From positions 40,981,618 to 41,045,617 of the forward strand of contig CM051027.1 in NCBI GenBank assembly GCA_027627225.1: DNA of 64,000 nucleotides, in the 5' to 3' direction. Source of the stretch: Congeria kusceri (lineage: Eukaryota > Mollusca > Bivalvia > Myida > Dreissenidae). The notes beneath the pieces were generated by a model that worked only from the letters and a program-made list of their open reading frames with translations, was not told the origin of the DNA and did no database searches. A program made the position numbers and the translations under genes. Below, piece by piece: positions 22,501 through 32,500 of this stretch (positions are counted from its first letter, which is position 1; every line of letters begins with the position of its first letter).

Positions 22501-23583
22501 CAAAGTAACAATGTGCAAGAACTTAATCAGTGTAAACTTCTCGCACATGAAAAATCACAACAGAGTTCTTACTATTGATATATATAGCTTTGTGTCTGTG
22601 TATTGCCGCATTAGCTGTCTGGCTAGCACAGTGTTTGGTGCACTCACTACTCACCGCAATGATCGGGGTTCAATTCCAGGTCCCGTCATACAGGGCGGTT
22701 GCAGTACTTTTGTTTTCTTCCACAGCACAAGACCACACCAAAATTCAAAATATATTTCAGTAAAAGTAAATAGCAGGAAATCGCAAATATGATAAACATA
22801 TGATTAAACATTTGTGTCTATAAATTAGGTAGTGGTGCAAGGATACACCCTGGTTCCTCACATAATGCAGTTTCTGCAGGGAACGACTTCATAATCTTTG
22901 AACTGCACACTTTGCTGCAGTATTCTTATCATATTATCTTTGTAGTAGCTACGCACAACAAAACAAGTCTTTCAACATGTTTTTCCTTTTACAAATACTG
23001 TATCTAACCATTGAATATTAGATACTTTTTAAGCCCCCTGCATCTTGATGCAGGAGGCATATAGTGATCGTGCTGTCCGTCCTTTCGTCCGTCTGTGACA
23101 AGGTTAATTAGATTTTACCGTTTCGTCTAGTACCAACACCACTTACTACAACACTTTGATACTTACACAGTTATTGCTTATGACCATTCCCTGTCCACCC
23201 ATATCACCCAACCTTACTTTGACCTTGACCTAATTTGGACTTAAATAATTCAAAAGTGCCATTTCTTGGTTAACTAGATTTTACCGTTTCGTCTAGCACC
23301 AACACCGCTTACTACAACACTTAGATGTTTACACAGTTGTTACTTATGACCGTTCCTAATCCACCCATATCACCCAACCTTACTTTGACCTTGACCTAAT
23401 TTGCACTAAGAATAAGTTGTACCTGTATTCATTGAATTTCAGGAGCCGAACCCTGAAGATCCGCTCAATAAGGAAGCAGCGGAAGTTCTTCAGAATAACA
23501 GACGCTTGTTTGAACAAAATGTTGCAAAGTCTATGCGAGGCGGTTATATAGGATCTGTGTACTTTGAGCGATGTTTGAAGTGA
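13395..23583 (+). CDS. UBE2M: UBE2M/UBC12, NEDD8-conjugating enzyme E2, complete (join of five exons)
   Basis: Join 13395-13503, 20068-20162, 20790-20932, 21836-21899, 23443-23583. The exons sum to 552 nt, or 183 codons plus stop, the length known for animal UBE2M. All introns have GT/AG ends and every phase matches. UBE2M takes NEDD8 from the NAE1-UBA3 E1 and passes it to cullins, switching on cullin-RING ubiquitin ligases in nucleus and cytosol. Visible signs are the family N-terminus [12 protein letters not shown] (residues 1-12), a Ser/Ala-rich linker, the UBC core from about residue 30, the HPN motif at 101-103, the active-site Cys at 111 within GNVCLNIL, and the C-terminal [15 protein letters not shown]. 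The N-terminal extension, which docks on E1 and DCN1, separates it from other E2s. UBE2F is less likely because the N-terminus and tail match UBE2M. No key residue is missing. The start is the family start; an in-frame ATG lies 54 nt upstream. Confidence 0.97.
13504..14400. other. UBE2M intron 1, first part, no feature seen
   Basis: Unique-looking AT-rich intron with a small direct repeat of ACAGAGTCAGAATT at about 13920-13960. No exon-like segment was found. Confidence 0.4.
14411..14846 (+). other. Segment with TATA box, possible solo-LTR or promoter remnant
   Basis: It begins TGTTAGAGTCCGTAAGAG, has GGTATATAAAGGCCAGTG at 14457-14474 and runs GC-richer than its surroundings to about 14810. 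The layout recalls a U3/R region, but I find no second LTR, primer-binding site or polypurine tract. Identity unresolved. Confidence 0.3.
14855..18997. mobile_element. 4.1-kb hAT-like element in UBE2M intron 1, 8-bp target duplication
   Basis: The left end GGGTAACACGACTTACCAGA and the right end TCTGGTAAGTCGTGTTACTG are inverted, and similarity continues for about 70 bp with repeated GGAATCCA blocks. It is flanked by CACCTGAG at 14847-14854 and 18998-19005. No transposase-like frame longer than about 90 codons is inside, so it is non-autonomous or heavily decayed. Confidence 0.8.
17494..17631. mobile_element. Foldback element nested in the 4.1-kb element
   Basis: TTATCGTTTATCAGCCAATA and, inverted, TGGCCAATAAACAACGATAA; inner arms GTTCTGATGCGTGG and CCTACGCATCAGAAC. 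It pairs along nearly its whole length around AACTCGGGCTAACGCC. Confidence 0.7.
19006..20028 (-). repeat. Array element in inverted orientation, ~150-bp units
   Basis: Read on the minus strand, it starts with AACAAGAGGGCCATGATGGC, has units with GGGCAATAACTCTGGTG and AAACTGTGCA-type phrases, and ends in the GAGCTC/GTGCTCAGGTG terminus at 18998-19020. The 4.1-kb element is inserted in that terminus. Confidence 0.75.
20068..20162 (+). CDS. UBE2M: UBE2M exon 2
   Basis: Residues 37-68, from [11 protein letters not shown] to FKLVICPDE. The acceptor is TTTTACAG and the donor GTAAGA. It lies 40 bp past the end of a repeat element in the same intron. Confidence 0.96.
20790..20932 (+). CDS. UBE2M: UBE2M exon 3 (catalytic cysteine)
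   Basis: Residues 69-116 (the last codon is split). It carries the [16 protein letters not shown] segment, the HPN motif at 101-103 and catalytic Cys111. The acceptor is TTCATTTCAG and the donor GTAATT. Confidence 0.97.
21000..21690 (-). repeat. Array element in UBE2M intron 3, inverted
   Basis: On the minus strand it starts AACAAGAGGGACACGATGAC at about 21690. It contains about three units with TAACTCTGT-TTTGACAGAGT and CATCAGGTGCAACA, and ends near TAGCTCAACTATTCGAACAA at 21066, a sister of the CTATTC/GAATAG end at 62440. Confidence 0.65.
21836..21899 (+). CDS. UBE2M: UBE2M exon 4
   Basis: Residues 116-137, [20 protein letters not shown] and the final Leu. This is the UBC crossover helix region after the active site. 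The acceptor is CATTTTCAG and the donor GTAAGT. Confidence 0.96.
22612..22765 (+). mobile_element. tRNA-derived SINE-like sequence in UBE2M intron 4
   Basis: A-box-like TAGCACAGTGTTTGG and B box GGTTCAATTCC at 22667-22677 are spaced as in a tRNA, but no cloverleaf closes. The body continues with CAGGGCGGTTGCAGTAC and an A-rich end. Confidence 0.55.
23033..23410 (+). repeat. Element fragment with CCTGCATC/GATGCAGG hairpin and two ~170-bp units
   Basis: A perfect 8-bp stem with TT loop at 23037-23054, then GGAGGCATATAGTG, then two copies of TTTTACCGTTTCGTCTAG(T/C)A ... CTTTGACCTTGACCTAATTT. An inverted relative is at 28910-29185. It ends about 30 bp before the exon 5 acceptor. Confidence 0.7.
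23443..23583 (+). CDS. UBE2M: UBE2M exon 5 (C-terminus and stop)
   Basis: Residues 138-183 plus TGA. It begins [16 protein letters not shown] and ends with [17 protein letters not shown], the family's conserved tail. The acceptor is TTGAATTTCAG. Confidence 0.97.
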   Translation, partial: EPNPEDPLNKEAAEVLQNNRRLFEQNVAKSMRGGYIGSVYFERCLK

Positions 23584-24090
23584 TACATGTTCTTTCTAGC
23601 TTATTCATTAAGATTGTGTTGTTTTTTTCTGAAATGCTGTTCTTTGATAGGGACAAATGACAGCATTGTCATCCTTATTGTAGTTTGTTCACAAATACAT
23701 GCTTGCACTTCCAAATCAAACAACAATGAATGTGTCTTGGAATTTGATTATGAACACCATGCAGAGCCAACAGACACCACCAAGACATCCTGGCAGCCAT
23801 GGTTACCAGCTAGAGGGAGGCCACCCCAAAATGCTGGGCCATACAAAGCCTCACCACACATACTGTCAAGTCTTGCAGTGAAGTTAGAAAACCTGAATTA
23901 CACTGTTCAATTTTTTGTTTGCAACAAGTTCTTCTGGAAATAGCACCATTGTGTGGATGTATGTGCGTGATGGATGGCTGTATATAGCAACAGTGTCATT
24001 ATTTGTACAGTGTGTATCTTGTTAATATTTTGAGAAAATGTTTGCAATGTAACGTGAATTTATGAAATAAAAATCGTAACCTAACTGCCT
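23584..24090 (+). other. UBE2M 3' UTR with polyadenylation signal
   Basis: AATAAA occurs at 24066-24071, about 480 bp after the stop, and no other gene starts before it. The end point is approximate. Confidence 0.65.
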
Positions 24091-24929
24091 GAATGTTCCA
24101 ATTATGCAAGACAAGTCATTAACACAAACTTATTTCTGTCAGTTATTGTGTCCAGTAACAGCAGCTACTACTCTATGCAGTTTGTAAGAATAATCTTTAT
24201 TTTATGTCCACTCTTTAAATGGATGTTTGTTTATATTACACAGTGTAAAGAGTTATTGTAAAAAATAATTCACCAAATAACAGTCGGTGAAGAAACTTTT
24301 TAAATAATAACGTGATAGATAAACAGAAGATGAATGAGCATACAATAATGCTGAATGGTTCTTTTTTCCAGAAGATTTTTTATTTAAAATTAACACTAGG
24401 AGCATCCTTCACATTGCATTATGAACATTAATTGGATGGGGCCTAGTTAACCACGCCCACTGGTTTTCAAGAGGAATATCTCTATGCCTAACAACACCGA
24501 ATTGTTGGTATTGATGATGATCATAATTATTATGATTATGGTCATAAATTATGTTTGTGTTACTGATTACAAAACATCGAATTTATTAAATTGTAAATGT
24601 TACATTTAAATGCAAGGTTATTTCTACTAATAATGAATGCATTTGATTTGTGTACATAAAAACCAAGAGCTAACATTGCTGATAGGGTTAGCTGCACATA
24701 ACCATTGCTTCTGCATCATCCTGCCACAGTGACACATACTGATTCATTTGTTTAATGCTTGATTTCAAACACTCTGGGAAAAACTGAAATTTTCAAATGA
24801 TTTGAGAGATCGTAATGTGACAAAAACTGTTTTATAGTAACACCATTGGTCAGTAGTTATATCAATAACAAATACCATCCAAAGAAGTATCTGGAAAGCA
24901 ACCTTAAAAAATATTTCTGCCCAATTCGA

Positions 24930-25857
24930 AATAATTTTACAGAAATGTTCTTCTGGTGACCCTCATCATATTCCTTAAAAATATTTTGATTCGTTAAAAA
25001 ACATGGCCCCCAGGGCTTGGGGTAGTTTGACCCTATATGGCTATATAGGCAACTTTTACAATCTGCTGGTCAAAAACCTCCTGCTGGATTTCGAAATAAT
25101 TTCATAGAAATGTTCCTTGTGTGACCCTCTACCAAATTCCTTATAATTATTTTGATTGGTTAAAAACATGGCTGCCAGAGGTTAGGGAAGCTCAACTGTA
25201 TATGGTTCTACAGGCAACTTTGACAATCTTCTAACCAAAAACAGCCTGGTGGATTGCAAAATAATTTCATAAAAAGGTTCTTTGTGTGACCCTCTAGCAA
25301 ATTCTGTCAAATAATTTTGATTCGTTAAAAACCATGGCTGCCAGGAGGTGGTGAAGTTCGACTGTATATGGTTTTAAAGGCAACTGTGACAATCTTCTTG
25401 TGAGAAAAACTTGCTGGATTTTAAAACAATTTCAGTTATATTCCTTGGGTAAACTTCTACCAAATTCCTTCAAATAATTTTGATTGGCAAAACAACACGG
25501 CCACCAGGGGGTGGCGACATTTGACAGTATATGGCTGTATGGGCAACTTTGACAATCTTCTCGTCAGAAAACATTATTGGATTGCAAAATAATTTCATAG
25601 AAATGTGCCTTGGGTGAGCCTCTACCAAATTCCTTGAAGTAATTTTGTTTCATTTAAAACATGGCCACCAGGGGGTGGGGAAGTATGACAGTATATGGCC
25701 GTATAGGCAACTTTGACAATTTTCTTGTCTCATCATTGTCATATGTTGTCAACAGTTAACTACAAACATCTATGTATACGCTATTAACTTTTTACAAGCC
25801 ATTATGATGCCTTATAACTCTGGTGAGCGACCCAGGGCTATCTTGGCCCTCTTATTA
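24930..25857 (-). repeat. Array element, six ~155-bp units, inverted
   Basis: Units with AAATAATTTCATAGAAATGT, CCTCTACCAAATTCCTT, ACATGGC(T/C)(G/A)CCAGGGGGTG and GGCAACTTTGACAATCTTCT. The right edge reads GTGAGCGACCCAGGGCTATC-TTGGCCCTCTTAT, the inverted 5' end shared by the GGGCCATGATGGCCC elements. Confidence 0.75.
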
Positions 25858-27080
25858 AAATAAAACTGTCAGTAAAAAGTGATCAGTAATATCTACATGT
25901 AGTTTATAACAACAGTATCAATTTTTATCTTCAAATTTTGACTACTGTATACATGGTCAAGTTAGTGATGTGGAAATGTTTGTGAATAAAACAAATTTTC
26001 AAATTTATTATTATTTCTGTCAGCAAAAATTGCATTGATTACTGCTGTTATTTGTAAACATTTTGTGGTGCAAAGAAGTGTGAAATCTCTTCTTTTGCAT
26101 AAAATGTGTGTTGTGCACAATATCATACTTTGGTTATCTGTATTGCATCTTAGCGAACGATGTTCATATTGTATATAAGTTCATGGCCTTTTGTTGACAC
26201 CATTGACATTTCACTTAAAACGCTAATTATTTAAAATGTTATTGTTGATCAGATAGGCTAGTATTGATCTATGGTATATAGCAATTTTTTCACGACCCAT
26301 AGCTGCGTATTATGTCAAACTCAGAACATTTTGATTTTAAGCGGGTCGTGTTATTGTTATCGCACTACACTATGTGAGAGTAGCAATGTAGGCGTGACAT
26401 TACATGTATCATATTACTTTATATTTGCAATTCACTAACATTTCCGCACGCTAAGTCTGAAATTTGAAACAAGCGGAAATATCGACTTACACAGTATGTC
26501 CTCAATTTGTGCCTCTATAGCAAAGTATTAAGCAGTAACAAGGTGTTTCAGACAAGTTCTTTCAGATTTATGCAAGGTAGATAAACAGCAGCTGGTGGCA
26601 TGTAAGATGTTTTATCTGGTATTTATGACCAAGAACTATTAATTACAACTTAGTATCTCATAATTATGACATAGTCATTCCTAATTACAACTTGGCCATC
26701 TTGTTAACACGACTAAGTAGCTCATTATTACCAGATATAAATACTCTGACATGTATTTGAATTGTATAGAAAAAGTATTGACGAATATCTGTTAAATGAA
26801 ATGTTACTGAACTGATTTGAAAAAACATTTTAAATGATACAATCAACATTTGGTGTACCCAAACTTGAAATACATTTGCTACATCTTGGGAATGAAAACC
26901 TGTACTGAAGAAATCGTGTCAGTATGTTGCTACGAAGTTTCCTTAACCATGTACGTCAACCTGTTTGGTTTCATGAAATGTAGTTTATGAACATTAATTT
27001 CGTGCTAATAGTCCATCTAATACTTGTAGCAGATATTACATATATTCAGTTCACAATTTGCTTTAATCATTTGAATTAAT
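25858..27080. other. Spacer between UBE2M and SLFNL1, no feature seen
   Basis: AT-rich. No convincing exon, RNA gene or element boundary on either strand. Confidence 0.4.
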
Positions 27081-27096
27081 CATTTTGCATTGTTTT

Positions 27097-29185
27097 TACC
27101 TCCCCTATGGGAGGGAGCATATAGTGGGCGCTTTGTCTGTCCCTCTCAATTCTAATTCAACTGCCATTCAGTTCGTCTTGTCAAAAGCTTTTCCCCGAAG
27201 GTTTTATCCATCATACTTCATGTCCGTCGAGCCTTCTGGTACTTGTAGTTTCCGCACAAATCTCAAGAACTAACGACTCGAATTTAATTAAACTTTACAT
27301 GCAGCAGCCCTACTAGGTGGACATGCGCATATTGTCAGGTAGTTCTGGTCTGATTTTTCATGGAGTTATTGCCCTTTGATTATAAATAGGTCATTTTCAG
27401 GGAGTTATTGCCCTTTTTATAAACTAGAACTCTGCGAGTCGGATGTGTCGCCGGACGCCAGATAGCTTACGTGAATCCAAATGAAGAAGCACTTTAGGTT
27501 AATGCTCAATTTTTTTTAAACAGATTTATTGAAATCTTCATTGTAAAGAAGACTAATTAAAACCAAAAATGCAACACAAAAATAATTATGAAAATTTACA
27601 AAGGGCAATAACTCCGAAAGTATGAGGTGCAGAGTAACGGTTCTTGTGCACTGCACTTCTCCTCAATGAGATCTATCTACCTATGAAGTTTCAAGTTCAT
27701 AGCTTTCATAGTCGTAGAGTTATGCTCCGGACAAAAAGTAAGTATGAAAATAAACAAAGGGCAATAACTCCAAACGTATGTAATGCAGAATAACGGTTCT
27801 TGTGCAGTGCACTTCTCCTCAATGAGATCTATCTACCTATGAAGTTTCAAGTTGATAGCTTTCATAGTCTTCGAGTTATACTCAGGACAAAAATTAAGTA
27901 TGAAATAAACAATGGGCAATAACTCCAAAAGTATGAGGTGCAGAGTAACGGTTCTTGTGCACTGCACTTCCCCTCAATGAGATCTATCTACCTATGTATG
28001 AAGTTTCAAGTTGATAGCTTTAATAGTCGGACAAGCGAAAGGGGACATCACAGCCGACACCGACAAAAGTAACACCTATATGTAGCTTTTTCAGGCGACA
28101 CAAAAAAATCATGTTAATAGAATATTTTCAATTCCATGCAAAATCTCAGGAACTTACACGAGGACATGCACATATTCTCAGGTTCTGCCGGCGATTCTGA
28201 TGATTTTTCAGGGAGTTATTGCCCTTTTTTATATAAAAATATATTTTAATAGAGATCTCAGGAAATTACTGTTTGTTTGCGATGATTTTTCAGGGTGTAA
28301 TTGCCATTTTCATTATTTTTAAATCTGACATTTTAAAAGGATATTTTCGTTTCCATGCGAGATCTCAGGAACTGATCACTCTAATTCAATGAAACTTTAT
28401 ATACAACATCCCTATCAAGATGACTTTTCAGGGTGTAATTTTCCTTTGATTATAGATTGGCTTTTTTGCCTCTCTGGACTATTAGCTTGGCCATGGATGT
28501 AGGGATTTTAAAATTACTTGGCACAAATGTTTGCTGCATTGAGATGGTGTGTAGCGCTTATGAATCAGGTCCCTAGTTCATACCTACAGGTCAAAGGTCA
28601 AAATAGGCACTTTGCATGTCAGAGTTCAAATTGCCACAGATTTTAAAACTACCTGCCACAAAAATTAACCTCAAATCAGACAGCATGTCATACACATGAA
28701 CCAGGACTGTATGCCAAAGGTCAGTCATTTCTAAACAGTCAAAAGGCGTAAATAGCTTTTTGCTAGTCCAGACTTTAAACCTTACCATAAATTGATGGAT
28801 TTTATAATCACTGTACACAAGTTTTTGCCTCAAAAAGACTGACAGCGCGTCACTTTATGAATCAGGTCCATAGGTTAAAGGTCAAGGCCACAATTAGAGG
28901 TCAAAGCAGCATCGGGGACGGGGAGCATCGATGCCCCCAGTTGGTGCTGGACAGCCCATAGGAATTATTTCAAATTTGGTCAAGGTCAATATCAGGTTGG
29001 GAGAAATGGGTTAATTAGGAATGGTCATAAGCAACAACTGTATAAGAAACCAAGTGTTGTAGTTAGCGATGTTGTTGCAAGAGGAAACAGTAAAATCTAG
29101 TTAACTTCGTACGGACAGAATCATTGATGGACAAATAGGACAATCACAATATGCAATCTGCATCAAGATGCCGGGACATAAAAAC
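27097..29185. repeat. Composite of array elements in the convergent spacer
   Basis: It starts with hairpin CCTCCCCTATGGGAGG and GGAGCATATAGTGGGCG. Three ~145-bp units (27595-28020) share CAAAGGGCAATAACTCC, GTTCTTGTGCA(C/G)TGCACTTC and CTACCTATGAAGTTTCAAGT. Decayed units follow (CAGGGAGTTATTGCCCTTT), then a REV copy of the 23033 family ending GCATCAAGATGCCGGGACAT. Confidence 0.65.
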
Positions 29186-29309
29186 AGAACAATGTGCATA
29201 ATCTGTTAACTGCCCTCTATAACTATACCAGTAGGGCACTTAAAAGTGGTGCAAACAACATGTAGATGCACATACACATAGATTCATGGGAAACAAATAA
29301 GTAAGTTTA

Positions 29310-29419
29310 TGTTTATTTTATAATTTTATTTAACACTGCTCTTACAACACCATCTCAGCAAGGTGCTTATTACTAAACTATACTGGACAGAACTTAATGA
29401 GCAAAGTTAGCAAGAAGCT
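29310..29419 (-). other. SLFNL1-like 3' UTR with polyadenylation signals
   Basis: On the minus strand AATAAA occurs at 29325-29330 and again at 29312-29317, about 90-110 nt past the stop codon. The UTR is short; the cleavage point is not known. Confidence 0.65.
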
Positions 29420-29533
29420 TTATGTGGTGTCACTGTGGTCATTGTGTTGCAGACTGTTCCTCTTGTGGACTAAACTCTGTATCTCTTCTCTATATTGTCG
29501 TTCCTCGTCAATAGAAACAAGCTGACGTAACTC
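29420..29533 (-). CDS. SLFNL1: SLFNL1-like last exon F (coiled-coil tail and stop)
   Basis: Thirty-seven codons plus TAA: ELRQLVSIDEERQYREEIQS, then LVHKRNSLQHNDHSDTT. It is strongly heptad-like and charged. The acceptor is ATACTTTACAG, and phase 0 matches exon E. The position right after the GNSTSTITIQ strand fits the family. Confidence 0.82.
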   Translation of the reverse strand, partial: ELRQLVSIDEERQYREEIQSLVHKRNSLQHNDHSDTT

Positions 29534-32500
29534 CTGTAAAGTATACAGTAAACATGGGTCACCAAGTACAGAATTTTTACACTGAAAACCAGAAAGCACT
29601 CGGAAAGCACTGACCTCTTACTAGGCAGCTCAACTTCCCCCTTGTATTGTGAAACTAACGAGTTATATAGCATAATGAGGAGCCCCATCTCCAATAATAA
29701 ACAAGGCTTGTCACAGGATGTGACATATGCCCCCCGAAGCATATGCTCGTCAGAGAAAGGCAAAACAATGTCAGAGCACAATATTATGCCCTGGACAAAT
29801 ATCTTCAGATTTCAGCAACACAACTGTTTGTTGTTGTGACACTTCCTCATAATGATCTTCATTCCCACCAAGTTCGACGATCATGGGAGTTGTACTCGAC
29901 ACATTGTCTAGTCATGGGGAATAATAATCTTAAGTTATATTAAAATCCTTCCAGACGTTAAGAAGTAACTGAGAGGAAACAAAAATTCATGACCTATGAC
30001 CTTAAATTGTGACCTTGACCTTTGACCGACGAGCATGGCAGTTGTACGTGACACATCGTCTGGTCATGGGGAATAATAAGCTGTATTTATATTAAAATCC
30101 ATCCAGGCATTTAGAAGTTATGGAGCGGAAACAAAAATTCATGACCTTTGACCTTGAATTGTGACCTTGACCTTTTACCGACGAGCATGGGAGTTGTACG
30201 CGACACATCATCTGGTCATGTGAAATAATAATCTGAAGTTGTATTAAAATCCATCCAGGCGTTTAGAAGTTATGGAGCGGAAAGCAAAATTCATGACCTT
30301 TGACCTTGAATTGTGACCTTGAGCTTTGACCGACGAGCATGGGAGCTGTCATAATAATCTGAAGTTACATTAAAATCCATCCTGGCATTAAAAAGTTACA
30401 GAGCGGAAACGAAGTCTGGATGGACGGACGCACACACGCATCCACCACGGTCGGAAGGTGCGACTACAATATGCCCTTCTTCGGGGGCATAAAAAGATTT
30501 TAAACAAGGCTATAATAGTATTGAGTTATCGCAGGATTCAGTTTTTGCGGACGGAGGGCAAACCTATCATACCCTCCGGTGAAACGGTAACAAACTAAAA
30601 CGCCTTGATCCAGACAATGGTCAGGATCACCACAAAAATATAACCATTTGTTTACTGACCCATTTCTGACCTTCCCAGAATATTTCATACAAATCCGTTC
30701 ATAACCGTTTGCTTCAAGTTGCTAACTGAAAAACTTATGACATAAACAACCAGGATATCAGTGAACTGATGGATTCTCCCCAATGCGCTTTGCCAAGTAA
30801 TGGGAAAGCAATCAGAAGAGCCGAGTCCAGACAAGAATTGTGCTAATAATATTAATTTCAGCAATCATCAAAGTCCCATAACTGTAAGACAAGAAACGTG
30901 GAAATTCCACGAAAACCAAATTTTTCGAATGAAATGCATAAAAGTCAGCACAATAATGAAAGAAAGTTTGGATGCAAGGGGAAGGTCATGACTAGAAATT
31001 GCATTAAAGTACAACTTAAAGACAAATGTCACTCTATTGTTAAAAACAATGTGTTAATTTTCTCATGTTTTATGCTTTCCATTAATAACTGTACTTCTAA
31101 CAGTAACATAAAGTGGACAAGCATTTTGAGGGCCGTCTATGAAACATGCTGTACAGTATTTGAAGTTTGAAATATATAATACATTCAACAATTTACGTTT
31201 ACAAAAACACATTGTAAGTTTCTGGCCATTAATAAGTGAAATTGCATTGAAAACCCATGTCACTTTGTTTAAAATTACCTGTTTTCTCAATTTATTGTAC
31301 CTCTTTTCAAATTTTCAAATTAGTATAGGTTTTTTAGACGTCCCTGGATCATGAAACACTTCACTGACCACACTAATGGTATTTCTCCATGAAAACATCA
31401 TGCAGGGGATTAACATACCTAGAACCGCAAACTAGGATACCCAATGTCTTTAAGTTAAGAAATAGCCTTTTTATGCCCTTGAAGGGAACTTCGGGGGCAT
31501 ATAGTAAACGCATCGTCCGTCCGTCTGCCCATCTGTCCGTCACGCTTCTTGTGTGGAGCATAACTCCATTTGTATTGAAGGGATTCAAATGAAACTTCCT
31601 ATAATGATAGAGGACAATGAGAGGAAGTGCAGAGTACAAGGACCACAACTCTTTCTTCAATAATTACAGAGTTATTGCCCTTTGTTTAATTGTCTTGTGG
31701 TGAGCATATCACCATTTGTATTGAAGGGATTCAAATGAAACTTCAGGTAATGATAGAGGACAGTGAGAGGAAGTGCAGAGCACAAGGACCACAACTCTTT
31801 CTTCAATAATTATGGAGTTATTGCCCTTTTTTAAATTTCCTTATGTGAAGCATTACTTTTCTTGTGCAGAGCATAACTCCATTAGTATTGAAGGGATTTA
31901 AATGAAACTTCAGCTAATGATAGAGGACAATGAGAGGAAGTGCAGAGCACAAGGACCACAACTCTTTCTTCAATAATTATGAAGTTATTGCCCTTTGTTT
32001 TATTTCCTTATGTGAAGCATTAATTTACTTGTGTGGAGCATAACTCCATTAGTATTGAAGGGATTTTAATTAAACTTCAAATAATGATAGAGGACAATGA
32101 GAGGAATATTTCTTCTTCAATATTTACAGAGTTATTGCCCTTTGTTTAATGTTCTTGTGCTGAGCATATCTCCATTTGTATTGATGGGATTCAAATGAAA
32201 CTTCATACAATGATAGAGGACAGTGAGAGGAAGTGCAGAGCACAAGGACCACAACTCTTTCTTCAATAATTACGGAGTTATTGCCCTTTTTTACATTTCC
32301 TTATGTGAAGCATTACTTTTCTTGTGCAGAGCATAACTCCATTAGTATTGAAGGGATTTAAATGAAACTTCATATAATGATAGAGGACAATGAGAGGAAG
32401 TGCATAGCACAAGTATAACAACTATTTCTTCAGTATTTACAGAGTTATGGCCCTTTAATTAAAATATATTTTTAGGAGCATAACTCCATTAGTATTAATG

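Noticed and set aside
22612..22690. Functional tRNA gene
   Set aside because: Only the B box is good; acceptor and anticodon stems do not form.
23587..23943. 118-codon frame after the UBE2M stop
   Set aside because: It lies in the 3' UTR before the polyadenylation signal; composition and content resemble no protein I know.
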